64,000 nucleotides of DNA from Pseudomonas agarici (lineage in GTDB: Bacteria > Pseudomonadota > Gammaproteobacteria > Pseudomonadales > Pseudomonadaceae), in NCBI RefSeq assembly GCF_900109755.1, contig NZ_FOAR01000001.1, positions 1 through 64,000 of the forward strand, in the 5' to 3' direction. The translations under genes and the position numbers were made by a program. Every line of letters starts with the position of its first letter. Positions within the stretch are counted from its first letter, which is position 1. The notes under the pieces were generated by a model. The model did not search any database and had not been told where the DNA came from. It saw only the letters and a list, made by a program, of their open reading frames with translations. Of this stretch, positions 8,399 to 16,620 are shown one piece after another.

Positions 8399-10381
8399 TC
8401 AGTCTTCGCCAAGGCACGGAGGCTGGTTGACGCGAATCAGACTGATAGGTAGCAATCTCTCCCCCGATTTGCCCACCCCACCCTGCGCCTTGATCAACCT
8501 GTAACCTACAACCGCACAGCCATTCCTCGGGCTGTCCGACCCTTCCGCAGGCTTGATCAACCCGGGAAGTTTGACGTAAGGATCGAACGGCACTACGAAA
8601 ATATAACCATTGAGGGCCTCTTCCGCTGTCAATGTATGCGGGAACACCTCCACCGTTTCCGGGATGACCGGTGCGTTGTTGGTGGCACCGGCATGGCCGA
8701 CCCAGGACAGTTCTATTTTATCGCCCATCGCCAACCGCACGGGGTCACCCGGTATTCTCACCCGAACCCCAAGCCAGGGCAGATGCGAACAGTTGATAAA
8801 CCCCGAGCTAGGTCCCCCGTCATAAGTAACATCCGGAAACTCAGGGCGCGCCAATCCGATGATGGGGATCACATTGACGTTGATCGGTGTGTCAGGCGCG
8901 CGTTGCCGGTTCACCCCATTGAATGTCCAGTAGTAGGCCTGCACCACGGCGTTGCCGACAGGTTCGACGATAGCCCAGGGGATGAAAAACTCCACTTCAT
9001 CTCCTTCTCTCTCGCCGGTCTGTACGGTGTGGGTATCCACCGGCGTAGGATGCGCGGCCCACATCAATTCGAGTTCCTGACCCGGACGGGGATCTGCATA
9101 CAAGGGCACGACAGCTCGAACGGGCCTGCCGGCATCGGCGCCGGTAATGATGTTATCGCCGGTTACCCCCTTGATCGTCACCTGTTCGAGCCGATTATTG
9201 ATCGGATCAGGGTTGCCCGGATTGACCGGACCAGCGACGGTCAGGTCAACCGGTACGAAGCGTGGATCGGAAGGCCTTGCGGTGCCGATACCCCGGCGCC
9301 AGGTATAACGGGCCAGAACGGTACCCGGCGTGACTTCGAAGCCTCCAGCGGACAAAATGCTCCAATCGATAGCGACCCTTTGCGGCCAGGTCAGGGAGGC
9401 GTCGAACACGATCACGGGCAGAGGAATCATATTCCAGAACGGGCTGATGACATCTCCATCCTCGAGATCGAGGACTCGGTCGATGAGCATATAAACGCCA
9501 CCTGGGGAACGGGCGTCCTCCAAGTCAACCAGCCCGTCGTCTGCTTGTGGCACCCGGGGAGCGGGCAATGTTATGGGAGAAGCCGTCAGGTTGACCCGAA
9601 CCAAGGCACGATCAGAGCGCAAGCCGGTATTTCCAGCCCTGTCGATCAGATGGTAGTAGGCTGTGAATTCACCGTTGCCGTTGCGACGAATATCCTCACC
9701 CTCGAAGATCAGCTCGACAGGCGCGCCGTCCTTGTGCATTTGCTCGATTTCAACGCTAGCCACCGGATCGAGATCTCGAAAGGGTAAACGCTCCCAATAG
9801 GCTTCGACCACATCCTCAAGACGTATGTCGGACCAGTGCTCCACGGTGGCGACCACGCGATCACCATTGACCGCCAGATAGGCATCGGTGACCCCATCTC
9901 TCTCCACCTCCGCCGGGAACTTCAGTTTCACCCACGGTTGCGCCTGATTGGGCCCTTCCTTATCGATATTCACACTGATCGGATGCGAAAGCTCCGTCGG
10001 GTTTCCCGATACCAGTTCGACCACATAGCGCACCTGATGTGGGCCTGAAACGCCCAGTTTGAGAGCGGGGATAAATCCGAAAAAGGGAATGATTTCGCTT
10101 CCATAAGGGGCCATCACGGTGCGCGTGTCAACCGGCTTGGCCTCATCGTCCCAATAAAACTCGACCGTTGTAATTTCTCCGGGGTCCAGCGTCCCCGATC
10201 CACCCCACAGCTCAACGACTTCTACCCGTAAGTCCTGGGATTGAGCTGAACGGGGGATCACGTAGGCGCTCTCGTCCGCTAGCAGCGGCAGTGCATCGGG
10301 GACATGAGGTTCCTTGAGCGCCTTCGGGGTTTCTTCGTTTCGAGAGGGAAACCCAGTGGCTGCTGACTTGGCTTCAGGCAT
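8399..10381 (-). CDS. Ig-like module protein, paralogue B
   Basis: 660 aa starting at MPEAKSAATGF, with AAGGAG 8 nt upstream; longer in-frame starts lack a ribosome site. It has the same domain plan as the 6020-7903 protein: an N-terminal charged leader, a module ending near NIDKEGPN, a module with YHLIDRAGN, a module introduced by LPAPRVPQADDG, and a C-terminal module opening with CSHLPWLGV near residue 531. Two further Cys lie near the C-terminus. No signal peptide, membrane helix or catalytic motif is visible. It is transcribed alone: a terminator follows at 8348-8371 and a palindromic site lies 116-131 bp upstream. The function is unknown; the shared fold suggests a structural, binding or surface role. 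Confidence 0.75.
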   Translation of the reverse strand: MPEAKSAATGFPSRNEETPKALKEPHVPDALPLLADESAYVIPRSAQSQDLRVEVVELWGGSGTLDPGEITTVEFYWDDEAKPVDTRTVMAPYGSEIIPFFGFIPALKLGVSGPHQVRYVVELVSGNPTELSHPISVNIDKEGPNQAQPWVKLKFPAEVERDGVTDAYLAVNGDRVVATVEHWSDIRLEDVVEAYWERLPFRDLDPVASVEIEQMHKDGAPVELIFEGEDIRRNGNGEFTAYYHLIDRAGNTGLRSDRALVRVNLTASPITLPAPRVPQADDGLVDLEDARSPGGVYMLIDRVLDLEDGDVISPFWNMIPLPVIVFDASLTWPQRVAIDWSILSAGGFEVTPGTVLARYTWRRGIGTARPSDPRFVPVDLTVAGPVNPGNPDPINNRLEQVTIKGVTGDNIITGADAGRPVRAVVPLYADPRPGQELELMWAAHPTPVDTHTVQTGEREGDEVEFFIPWAIVEPVGNAVVQAYYWTFNGVNRQRAPDTPINVNVIPIIGLARPEFPDVTYDGGPSSGFINCSHLPWLGVRVRIPGDPVRLAMGDKIELSWVGHAGATNNAPVIPETVEVFPHTLTAEEALNGYIFVVPFDPYVKLPGLIKPAEGSDSPRNGCAVVGYRLIKAQGGVGKSGERLLPISLIRVNQPPCLGED

Positions 10382-10437
10382 GTCTGTTCTCCTTGCGAGG
10401 TTGACCAACGAAGCGGCCGCTGACCACCGGGTTGGGG

Positions 10438-10534
10438 CATGACCAACCGACAAGGCCGTGGAGAACATTTAATGCGCAAAGCCCTGGAGCGGATACTGTC
10501 AGAAATGACAGGTCGCGGGGCCTTACGTCTGAAA
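10438..10534. repeat. Direct repeat copy 1 (upstream region of paralogue B)
   Basis: About 97 bp starting CATGACCAACCGACAAGGCC that recur, at roughly 80-85% identity by eye, at 10886-10979. This copy contains the intact CTGTCAGAAATGACAG palindrome and lies 57 bp upstream of the paralogue B start, so it probably includes its promoter or operator. Confidence 0.8.
10497..10512 (-). promoter_or_regulatory. CTGTCA-N4-TGACAG palindrome upstream of paralogue B
   Basis: CTGTCA GAAA TGACAG is a perfect 6-bp dyad, 116-131 bp upstream of the paralogue B start. Read toward the gene it is ACCTGTCA-N4-TGACAGT, as upstream of paralogue A. Proposed operator. Confidence 0.5.
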
Positions 10535-10603
10535 AGCGAAGCCGCCAGATGCCGTTGATCGGGGATTGCCTGGCAGTTTTTTGGCTTGATGTGCTGCATT
10601 ACG

Positions 10604-10629
10604 ACAAAAAAGCCCCTGTCACTAGGGCT
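10604..10629 (-). terminator. Intrinsic terminator, minus strand
   Basis: On the minus strand AGCCC-T...A-GGGGCT is followed by TTTTTTTGTCG. The only upstream minus-strand gene is ung, which ends 450 bp away, so this may end ung readthrough or be left over from a lost gene. Confidence 0.6.
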
Positions 10630-10787
10630 CCATTCGCTGCGATTTGAGGAAAAAAGGCATTACCATTGGCGTGAATGACTTGCATATCGCCACGCACGCC
10701 AGAAGCGCCGGGCTGGTGGTGGCAGTGGTGACGAACAATGCAAACTAATTCCCGCGCGGCAATGGCTTGATTGTCGAAAACCGGGTC
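10626..10787 (+). pseudogene. Remnant of a vapC-type PIN-domain toxin gene (C-terminal part)
   Basis: Frame starting at 10626 reads SIRCDLRKKG, ITIGVNDLHIATHARSAG and LVVAVVTNN, then meets TAA at 10746 and continues in frame with LIVENR. This follows the C-terminal half of VapC ribonucleases: IRADLxxKGTPIG, xNDxxIAxHARSxGL, VVTNNxREFxRVxGLxxENW. The Asp of the ND pair and the TNN motif are present. The N-terminal half, with the first PIN acidic residues, is absent; an in-frame TAG precedes the fragment. The usual REF..V segment after TNN is replaced by the stop. No antitoxin gene is recognisable nearby. It is a dead fragment left by deletion in the gene-free stretch 10382-11078. Confidence 0.7.
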
Positions 10788-10872
10788 ACAAGTTAACCGG
10801 AGCGGCGGGACAGGCCGAACTTCCCACTCCTTCTCGGTTGTTTATCGCAGATCGTGGCTACGCTCGGCGCTA

Positions 10873-10888
10873 CTGTCATTTCTGACAT
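10873..10888. promoter_or_regulatory. Third palindrome of the CTGTCA family, orphan
   Basis: CTGTCA TTTC TGACAT matches the two operator candidates at 8092 and 10497 except for the last base. It abuts the start of repeat copy 2. No gene starts nearby on either strand, so it looks like a relic of a lost family member's upstream region. Confidence 0.4.
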
Positions 10889-10979
10889 GATCAACCGACA
10901 AGGCCGTGGCAAACATCTAATGCGTAAAGCCCTGGGGCGGATACTGTTAAGAATGATGGGTCAGTGCTTACCTCTGAAA
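10886..10979. repeat. Direct repeat copy 2
   Basis: About 94 bp starting CATGATCAACCGACAAGGCC, matching 10438-10534. The position equivalent to the copy 1 palindrome has decayed here (CTGTTA AGAA TGATGG). Confidence 0.8.
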
Positions 10980-11078
10980 TACAGGCCTGCGGATCTACGG
11001 TTTGTCTGCGAAGGTTTTTGGCGTTTTTGAGGTTCTCATCGCTGGCAACCCCCTTGTACACAAGGATCGAGGCAGTTG

Positions 11079-11771
11079 TCAGAGCGGCGGCAACGCCCAC
11101 TCGATCGGCGCCAGGCCATTCTGCTCGAGGAACTTGTTGGTCCGGCTGAAATGCCCGCAACCGATAAACCCACGATACGCCGACAGCGGCGAGGGATGCA
11201 CCGACTTGAGCACCAGATGCTTGGTGGCGTCGATCAGCTTCTGCTTGCCCTGGGCATGGGCACCCCATAGCAGGAATACCAGTTTGTCCTGGCGCTCGCT
11301 GACCACTTCGATGATGCGATCGGTGAAGAATTGCCAGCCCCGGTTAGCATGCGAGGCGGCATTGCCGCGTTCCACGGTCATGGTGGTGTTGAGCAGCAGC
11401 ACGCCCTGCTCGGCCCAGCTTTGCAGGTAGCCGTGGTTGGCGATATCGATGTTCAGGTCGCGTTGCAATTCCTTGTAGATATTGACCAGCGACGGCGGCG
11501 CCGGCACCCCGGGTTGCACCGAGAAGCACAGGCCATGAGCCTGACCGGGACCGTGATACGGGTCCTGGCCGAGGATCACCACTTTCACCTGGTCCAGCGG
11601 GGTGGCGTTCAGCGCATTGAAGATCAGCGGCCCCGGCGGATAGATCTGCTTGCCGGCAGCATGTTCCAGGCGCAGGAACTCACGCAACTCGGCCATGTAG
11701 GGCTTGTCGAACTCATCACGCAAGGCGCGTTTCCAGCTCGGTTCGAGTTTGATGCGGTCGTCGTCGGTCAT
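11079..11771 (-). CDS. ung: Uracil-DNA glycosylase
   Basis: Removes uracil from DNA as the first step of base-excision repair. The 230-aa product has the family-1 UDG water-activating motif [14 protein letters not shown] (catalytic Asp70) and the leucine-loop motif [10 protein letters not shown] (His192); length is normal for Ung. The start at [11 protein letters not shown] has AGGA upstream; longer in-frame starts run into the upstream region shared with the divergent gene. The downstream side is a decayed 700-bp stretch rather than a conserved neighbour. Confidence 0.97.
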   Translation of the reverse strand: MTDDDRIKLEPSWKRALRDEFDKPYMAELREFLRLEHAAGKQIYPPGPLIFNALNATPLDQVKVVILGQDPYHGPGQAHGLCFSVQPGVPAPPSLVNIYKELQRDLNIDIANHGYLQSWAEQGVLLLNTTMTVERGNAASHANRGWQFFTDRIIEVVSERQDKLVFLLWGAHAQGKQKLIDATKHLVLKSVHPSPLSAYRGFIGCGHFSRTNKFLEQNGLAPIEWALPPL

Positions 11772-11905
11772 GAGGTCCTGTCCTGAGTGAGCCATGGGGC
11801 GGACACTAGGAAAGCCGATCACGCTTGTCAATTGATCCGACGCATTACCGGCAGTTTCCCACACAAGGATCATACTGAGCATTCAACCCGCAGTTTGAGG
11901 TCGCA

Positions 11906-13018
11906 ATGAATCTGCACTTCGAAGAACTCATCGGCACCGATGGCGCGCGGATCGGCGTCGCCAGCCTGAATGCCCCACACACGCTCAACGCCCTCTCGCT
12001 GCCGATGATCGCGGCCCTTGATGAACGGCTCGATGCCTGGGCCAAGGATCTACAGATCGCCGGCGTGCTGTTGCGCGGCAACGGCGCCAAGGCCTTTTGC
12101 GCCGGTGGTGAGGTCCGTAGCCTGGCGCAGGAATGCCGCGCCCGACCGGGCGAGGTGCCAGCGCTGGCGGCGGCGTTTTTTGCTGCGGAATACCGCCTTG
12201 ACTATCGCCTGCACACCTATCCTAAGCCGCTGATCTGTTGGGGTCATGGCTATGTGCTCGGTGGTGGCCTGGGCTTGTTACAAGGTGCCAGTATCCGCAT
12301 CGTGACACCCAGCAGCCAACTGGCGATGCCGGAAATCGGCATCGGCCTGTACCCGGATGTCGGCGGCAGTTGGTTCCTCTCTCGCCTTCCGGGCAAGTTG
12401 GGGTTGTTCCTCGGCCTGACCGGGGCGCGAATGAATGCACGCGATGCAGTGGACCTCGGGTTGGCCGACCGCCTGCTGCGCGACGATCAGCAAGAAGACT
12501 TGATCAATGGCCTGCTCCGGCTCAACTGGCAGGAACAGACGGCCAGGCAGCTCAACAGCCTGCTCAAGGCGCTGGAACATCAGGCTCGCGAGCAGAGCCC
12601 GGCGGCACAGTGGCTGCCACGCCGGGAGCGGATCGATGCGCTGCTGGATGTCAGCGATGTGGCCTGTGCCTGGCGAACGCTGGTCCAGCACAGCGAGGAT
12701 GCCGACGAACTCATGGCCATGGCGGCGAAAAACCTGAAGGGCGGCTGCCCGTTGACGGCTCACCTGGTGTGGGAACAGATCGCTCGGGCACGGCACCTGT
12801 CATTGGCTCAGGTGTTCCAGATGGAATACACCCTGAGCCTGAACTGCTGCCGCCACCCGGAATTCAGTGAGGGCGTGCGGGCCCGCTTGATCGACAAGGA
12901 TCAACGACCGCGTTGGCATTGGCCGGATGTGACGGCGGTGCCACGGACGGTGGTCGAGGCACATTTCCACAAGGTCTGGGAGGGGCGGCATCCGTTGGCG
13001 GACCTGTCGGATTACTGA
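11906..13018 (+). CDS. Enoyl-CoA hydratase/isomerase family protein (3-hydroxyisobutyryl-CoA hydrolase-like)
   Basis: 370 aa of the crotonase superfamily. The N-terminal crotonase fold shows the oxyanion-hole segments KAFCAGGEV (~residue 70) and GYVLGGGLG (~115). MPEIGIGLYPDVGGSWF corresponds to the MPEtxIGLFPDVGG motif of 3-hydroxyisobutyryl-CoA hydrolases, which supplies the catalytic Glu. The C-terminal ~130 residues match the helical extension of the ECH_2 group, which is longer than ordinary hydratases. HIBCH acts in valine catabolism, but no other valine-pathway gene is adjacent, so the substrate stays open. It is divergent from ung (134 bp between starts) and converges on the lipoprotein gene at 13076. 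Confidence 0.85.
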   Translation: MNLHFEELIGTDGARIGVASLNAPHTLNALSLPMIAALDERLDAWAKDLQIAGVLLRGNGAKAFCAGGEVRSLAQECRARPGEVPALAAAFFAAEYRLDYRLHTYPKPLICWGHGYVLGGGLGLLQGASIRIVTPSSQLAMPEIGIGLYPDVGGSWFLSRLPGKLGLFLGLTGARMNARDAVDLGLADRLLRDDQQEDLINGLLRLNWQEQTARQLNSLLKALEHQAREQSPAAQWLPRRERIDALLDVSDVACAWRTLVQHSEDADELMAMAAKNLKGGCPLTAHLVWEQIARARHLSLAQVFQMEYTLSLNCCRHPEFSEGVRARLIDKDQRPRWHWPDVTAVPRTVVEAHFHKVWEGRHPLADLSDY

Positions 13019-13075
13019 AGGATGGTCGAGGTGATGGAGTGAAGTTGTATGCTGAAGTTCTGCCTCGCCACAATA

Positions 13076-13423
13076 CTAGTGCCCACGGCCCGCGCCGTGT
13101 CCGTATCTGCCGTTGCCACCATGATCGCCCCCGCCGTATCGGTAAGGCTGGCCCCAGCCATGGTTCGGATAGCCGTTCGAATAGCCCCGTGGCGCCGGTG
13201 TGTAATAACGCGGTGCGGCGTAATAGCGAGGCCGCGGCGAGTAATAGCGCGGTTGTGGCGCGTAGTAGTAGTCTCGACGGTAGTAGGAACCGCCGCCGTA
13301 GTAAACCGGGGCGGGCACTGTGTAGACCTCGGAACGGTAGTAGTTCGCACCGCCATCGTAATAAGGCACACACGCGCAAAGAGTCAAAGCCAAGCTTGCC
13401 GTGAGCAGAAGTCGAGGGTACAT
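13076..13423 (-). CDS. Small Tyr/Gly-rich lipoprotein, hypothetical
   Basis: 115 aa. The start MYPRLLLTASLALTLCAC has AGGAGG 8 nt upstream; residues 1-17 are a lipoprotein signal with lipidation Cys18. The mature part is low complexity: repeated YY, PRYY and YYAP elements turning Gly/His/Asn-rich at the end. Such proteins are common in pseudomonads but have no defined function that I know of. Outer-membrane anchoring is likely, since Val rather than Asp follows the lipidated Cys. It stands alone and is convergent with the ECH gene. Confidence 0.7.
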   Translation of the reverse strand: MYPRLLLTASLALTLCACVPYYDGGANYYRSEVYTVPAPVYYGGGSYYRRDYYYAPQPRYYSPRPRYYAAPRYYTPAPRGYSNGYPNHGWGQPYRYGGGDHGGNGRYGHGAGRGH

Positions 13424-13581
13424 GGCGGCCTCCTGGACCGCGAAGAAGCTACACCAGCGACGCTGGTAAGCATGCGTCGACAAACCCATCCACGCACGTC
13501 ATTTAAGACTTTGAAATCGGCATGAAGTGCCGTTTAAGCAATATTTTGAAACATGCTTTTTAAGAGAGAGCAGGGTTGACG

Positions 13582-13613
13582 GATCGCTCCCAGGCTGGCG
13601 CGTGGGAACGATC
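13582..13613. repeat. REP-like hairpin, possible terminator
   Basis: GATCGCTCCCA/TGGGAACGATC, arms of 11 bp with one mismatch around GGCTGGCGCG, of the GTGGGAACGATC type common between pseudomonad genes. It lies just past the stop of the coiled-coil gene on the minus strand. Confidence 0.6.
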
Positions 13614-13624
13614 AGGGCCGGGAC

Positions 13625-14464
13625 TCAGGGCCGTGCATTGAGTTGCTGTTGCAGGTTCTGGATCTGGCTTTGCAGGGTGTTGATATTGCGCGTGACCTGA
13701 CCACGGAAGGCGTCGAACTCCGCGGTGCTGGCGCTCTGACCGCCCGCGCTCCGGCGGCTGTCCTGTTCGCTCTTGAGCACGATCATATCCTGCTCCAGAC
13801 GCTCCAGGGCGACGCTCGGGTTGCCCTGTTTCTTCAACGCGGCAATATCGGCGGCATGGCCCTTGAGCTCGGCATCGAGCTTGCCGGCATCCGCCTGAGC
13901 GGCCTTCAGCGTCGCCAGGTCGCTCGTCAGGCTCTTGACCTGGGCCTGCAACTGGCCATTGGCACTCTGCAGCTCACTGGTTTGCGCGCTCATCTGTTGC
14001 AGGCGCTGCTCCAGTCCGGTCTGCTGACCGGCGACACCTTGCTGTTGCTTGCCCTGTTCCAGCAACTTGCCTTCCAGTTGTTTGACCTGCAGCTTCAACG
14101 CTTCGCTGTCGCTATTGACGTTGGATTCAGTGGCCACCACCTTGCCGGAAATTGCCTGCAGGCGCCCCGCCGCGTCCTCGCTGATCCGCGCAAAACTCTC
14201 CTGGGTGGCAACCAGCTGCTGCTCCATCAGCGAGATCTGCTGGAAGCTCCACCAGGCCAGCCCGGCAAAGGCGAAGAACAGCGCCCCCACCAGCGCCCAC
14301 AACGGACCGGTGCCCGGTCCCTTGATCTTGGCCACCGGGGCGCTGCGCGAAGCGACTCTCGTGCGCTCACGGGCAGCCGGCGTCACCGGAAAATCATCCT
14401 CATCGCCCACGTCGGCGCGCAGGCTCGGTACATCGTCGAAATCGTCGTTGGCATCGTTACGCAT
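13625..14464 (-). CDS. Inner-membrane coiled-coil protein, hypothetical
   Basis: 279 aa starting at MRNDANDDFDD, with AAAGG upstream. The N-terminal ~55 residues are an acidic then basic cytoplasmic stretch. One membrane helix follows (PLWALVGALFFAFAGLAWW, residues ~54-72). The rest is an almost continuous coiled coil rich in Gln, Leu, Ala and Lys, ending QNLQQQLNARP. The topology places the coiled coil in the periplasm. No enzymatic motif is seen. Similar proteins occur near argP/sodB in pseudomonads but have no assigned role. It is followed by a REP-like hairpin. Confidence 0.7.
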   Translation of the reverse strand: MRNDANDDFDDVPSLRADVGDEDDFPVTPAARERTRVASRSAPVAKIKGPGTGPLWALVGALFFAFAGLAWWSFQQISLMEQQLVATQESFARISEDAAGRLQAISGKVVATESNVNSDSEALKLQVKQLEGKLLEQGKQQQGVAGQQTGLEQRLQQMSAQTSELQSANGQLQAQVKSLTSDLATLKAAQADAGKLDAELKGHAADIAALKKQGNPSVALERLEQDMIVLKSEQDSRRSAGGQSASTAEFDAFRGQVTRNINTLQSQIQNLQQQLNARP

Positions 14465-14579
14465 GAAAGAACCTTTGCGGACCACATTGATGGCGAAATA
14501 TACCGAGTATAAACCCGTTACCCACCGCGCTGATCGACTCTGAACCCGGCGCAGGGTTCAACCCTGGTCACTGAATGTT

Positions 14580-15578
14580 TCACCGGGTCGCCGGTTCCTG
14601 GGCCTGCCACCAATGGCAGAACTCATCCAGCGCCGCCCACAGGCTGACCTTGGGCTCATACCCTAGATAATGCCGTGCGCGACTGATGTCCAAGGTGAAA
14701 TCTTTGTTCATGACCTGCATCCCGAGTCGTGACAGGGTCGGCTCCGGGCGCCCGGGCCACAACCCGCAAACAGCCTCGTTCAACGCCGCGACGCTGTAGG
14801 CCAAGCCAAAGGAGCGGTAACGCATGACTTGCGGCACCTGCATCTGCCGCATCACGTAGTTCACCACGTCCCAAAACGGCACCGGCGCGCCGTTGCTGAT
14901 GTTATAGACCTTGCCCAGGGCCGAGCCCCCTACTTGCAGGCAACTCAGCAATGCTTCGTTGAGGTTCTGCACACTGGTGAAATCGACCCTGTTCAAGCCA
15001 TTGCCGACAATCGCCAGGCGCCCCTTGCGCTGTATCCTCAGCAGGCGCGGGAAGACGCTCATGTCGCCAGCCCCGGTGACCAGACGCGGACGCAGGGCAA
15101 GAACCTCCAAGCCGAACTCCTGAGCGCCGAAGACCTTCTGCTCGGCGAGAAACTTGGTGGCGGCGTAGGGGTGACTGAAGCGCTTGGGCACCTGTTCCTC
15201 GGTCAACTCCAAGTGCGAGCGACCATCGAAGTAGACCGAGGGCGAGGACAAGTGGACCAGGCGCCGCACCCGCTCCTTAAGGCAGGCTTCGACGACGTTT
15301 TCGGTAACCAGCACATTGCCCCGGTGAAAGTCCTGGTAGCGGCCCCACAGGCCGACGGCACCGGCGCAATGCACCACGGCTTCGACATCGCGGCACAGAT
15401 TGCGCACAAGCTGCGGGTCCGTCAGGTCGCCCTGGACAAACTCGGCACCACGGCGTACCAGATGCTCGACGCTTTCGGCCCGACGGCCATTGACCCGCAC
15501 GTCATAGCCCTGCTCCAGGGCGCAACGCGCAAAGCGCCCGCCAATAAAGCCGCTCGCGCCGGTGACCAAAATTTTCAT
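14580..15578 (-). CDS. NAD-dependent epimerase/dehydratase, extended SDR (3-beta-HSD type)
   Basis: 332 aa. MKILVTGASGFIGGRF is the Rossmann TGxxGxxG motif at residues 7-13. The active site is a Ser in HLSSPSVYF plus the YxxxK in HPYAATKFLAEQ. VHCAGAVGLWGRY and the ALRPRLVTGAG segment fit the 3-beta-hydroxysteroid dehydrogenase/isomerase-like branch of extended SDRs. The start is the ATG with GGAGC upstream, four codons inside the longest frame. Substrate unknown. It lies just downstream of argP in the same orientation (52-bp gap), with no sign of a shared function. Confidence 0.85.
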   Translation of the reverse strand: MKILVTGASGFIGGRFARCALEQGYDVRVNGRRAESVEHLVRRGAEFVQGDLTDPQLVRNLCRDVEAVVHCAGAVGLWGRYQDFHRGNVLVTENVVEACLKERVRRLVHLSSPSVYFDGRSHLELTEEQVPKRFSHPYAATKFLAEQKVFGAQEFGLEVLALRPRLVTGAGDMSVFPRLLRIQRKGRLAIVGNGLNRVDFTSVQNLNEALLSCLQVGGSALGKVYNISNGAPVPFWDVVNYVMRQMQVPQVMRYRSFGLAYSVAALNEAVCGLWPGRPEPTLSRLGMQVMNKDFTLDISRARHYLGYEPKVSLWAALDEFCHWWQAQEPATR

Positions 15579-15630
15579 GTCGTGCTCCAAATACCTTGAT
15601 TCGTCTTGCCTGTTACTTAAACGCTGCCCG

Positions 15631-16524
15631 TCACGCCAGAGGCACCAGCCATTGCGCCGCCGAGCGCGCCAGATGCTCGGTCAACCGCGCCAGCAATTGA
15701 CCGCCGTTGCGCCAATGATGCCAGTACAACGGCACGTCGACCGGCTTATCTGGAATCAACTCCACCAATTGGCGCCGCGCCGACTGCTCGCGCACCTGCA
15801 ATTCGGGAACCAGGCCCCAGCCCAGCCCGGCTTCGTTCAGCCGCAGAAAACCTTCGGCGGAGGGACACAGATGGTGCTCGAAACCACCCTCCACGCCCAA
15901 CGCGGCGAGGTAGCGATGTTGCAGCAGGTCGTCCGGACCGAACACCAGTGCCGGTGACTGCGCCAGCGAACGGGCATCGACTCCGTCAGGGAAATGCCGG
16001 GCGATAAATGCCGGCGTCGCCAGTGCCCGATAGCGCATGGCCCCGAGCAGCAGGCTGCGAGCGCCAGCAATCGGGCGCTCGCTGGCACAGACGCAAGCCG
16101 CTACTTCACCGGCACGCATGCGCTTGAGGCCGACGGTCTGGTCCTCAACTACCAGATCCAACAACACATGATGGCGAACACAGAAATCGCTCACCGCCTG
16201 GGCCCACCAGGTCGCCAGGCTGTCGGCATTCAGGGCAATGCGCAGGCGATCCGGCAGCCCTTCTTCGTCCAACGCCGGGACCTGGCCTTGCAGGTCGCGT
16301 TCGAGCAAGCGCACCTGTTGCACATGGTTGAGCAGGCGCCGGCCGATCTCGGTCGGCGTCGGCGGCGTGGCCCGCACCAAAACCGGCTGGCCAACCCGCG
16401 CCTCCAGCAACTTGATCCGCTGGGATATCGCCGACTGGGACAAGCCCAGCACCTGCGCCGCCCGCTCGAAACCGGCCTGTTCGACCACGGCGGCGAGGGC
16501 CGAGAGCAATTTATAGTCGAACAT
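15631..16524 (-). CDS. argP: LysR-family regulator ArgP (IciA)
   Basis: 297 aa. N-terminal winged HTH: LLSALAAVVEQAGFERAAQVL, then SQSAISQRIKLLE, which is the ArgP recognition helix. The C-terminal part is a substrate-binding LysR domain. In Escherichia coli ArgP senses lysine/arginine and activates the exporter gene argO; here an argO homologue lies on the other side of the divergent promoter, supporting the same role. The start MFDYKLLSAL has AGGA 8 nt upstream, and its 97-bp divergent spacer is where ArgP would bind. Older literature calls the protein IciA. Confidence 0.9.
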   Translation of the reverse strand: MFDYKLLSALAAVVEQAGFERAAQVLGLSQSAISQRIKLLEARVGQPVLVRATPPTPTEIGRRLLNHVQQVRLLERDLQGQVPALDEEGLPDRLRIALNADSLATWWAQAVSDFCVRHHVLLDLVVEDQTVGLKRMRAGEVAACVCASERPIAGARSLLLGAMRYRALATPAFIARHFPDGVDARSLAQSPALVFGPDDLLQHRYLAALGVEGGFEHHLCPSAEGFLRLNEAGLGWGLVPELQVREQSARRQLVELIPDKPVDVPLYWHHWRNGGQLLARLTEHLARSAAQWLVPLA

Positions 16525-16620
16525 CAGTTTTCCTAATGAGCGATCACTAATATTGATTTCTCTTATACAGGATCCCTCTGGAGAATGCCCACCGGTACTC
16601 TTTGAATGAAGGACAGTGAC

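Noticed and set aside
8636-9787. 383-codon plus-strand frame opposite paralogue B
   Set aside because: Shadow of the paralogue; no start signal and no recognisable domain.
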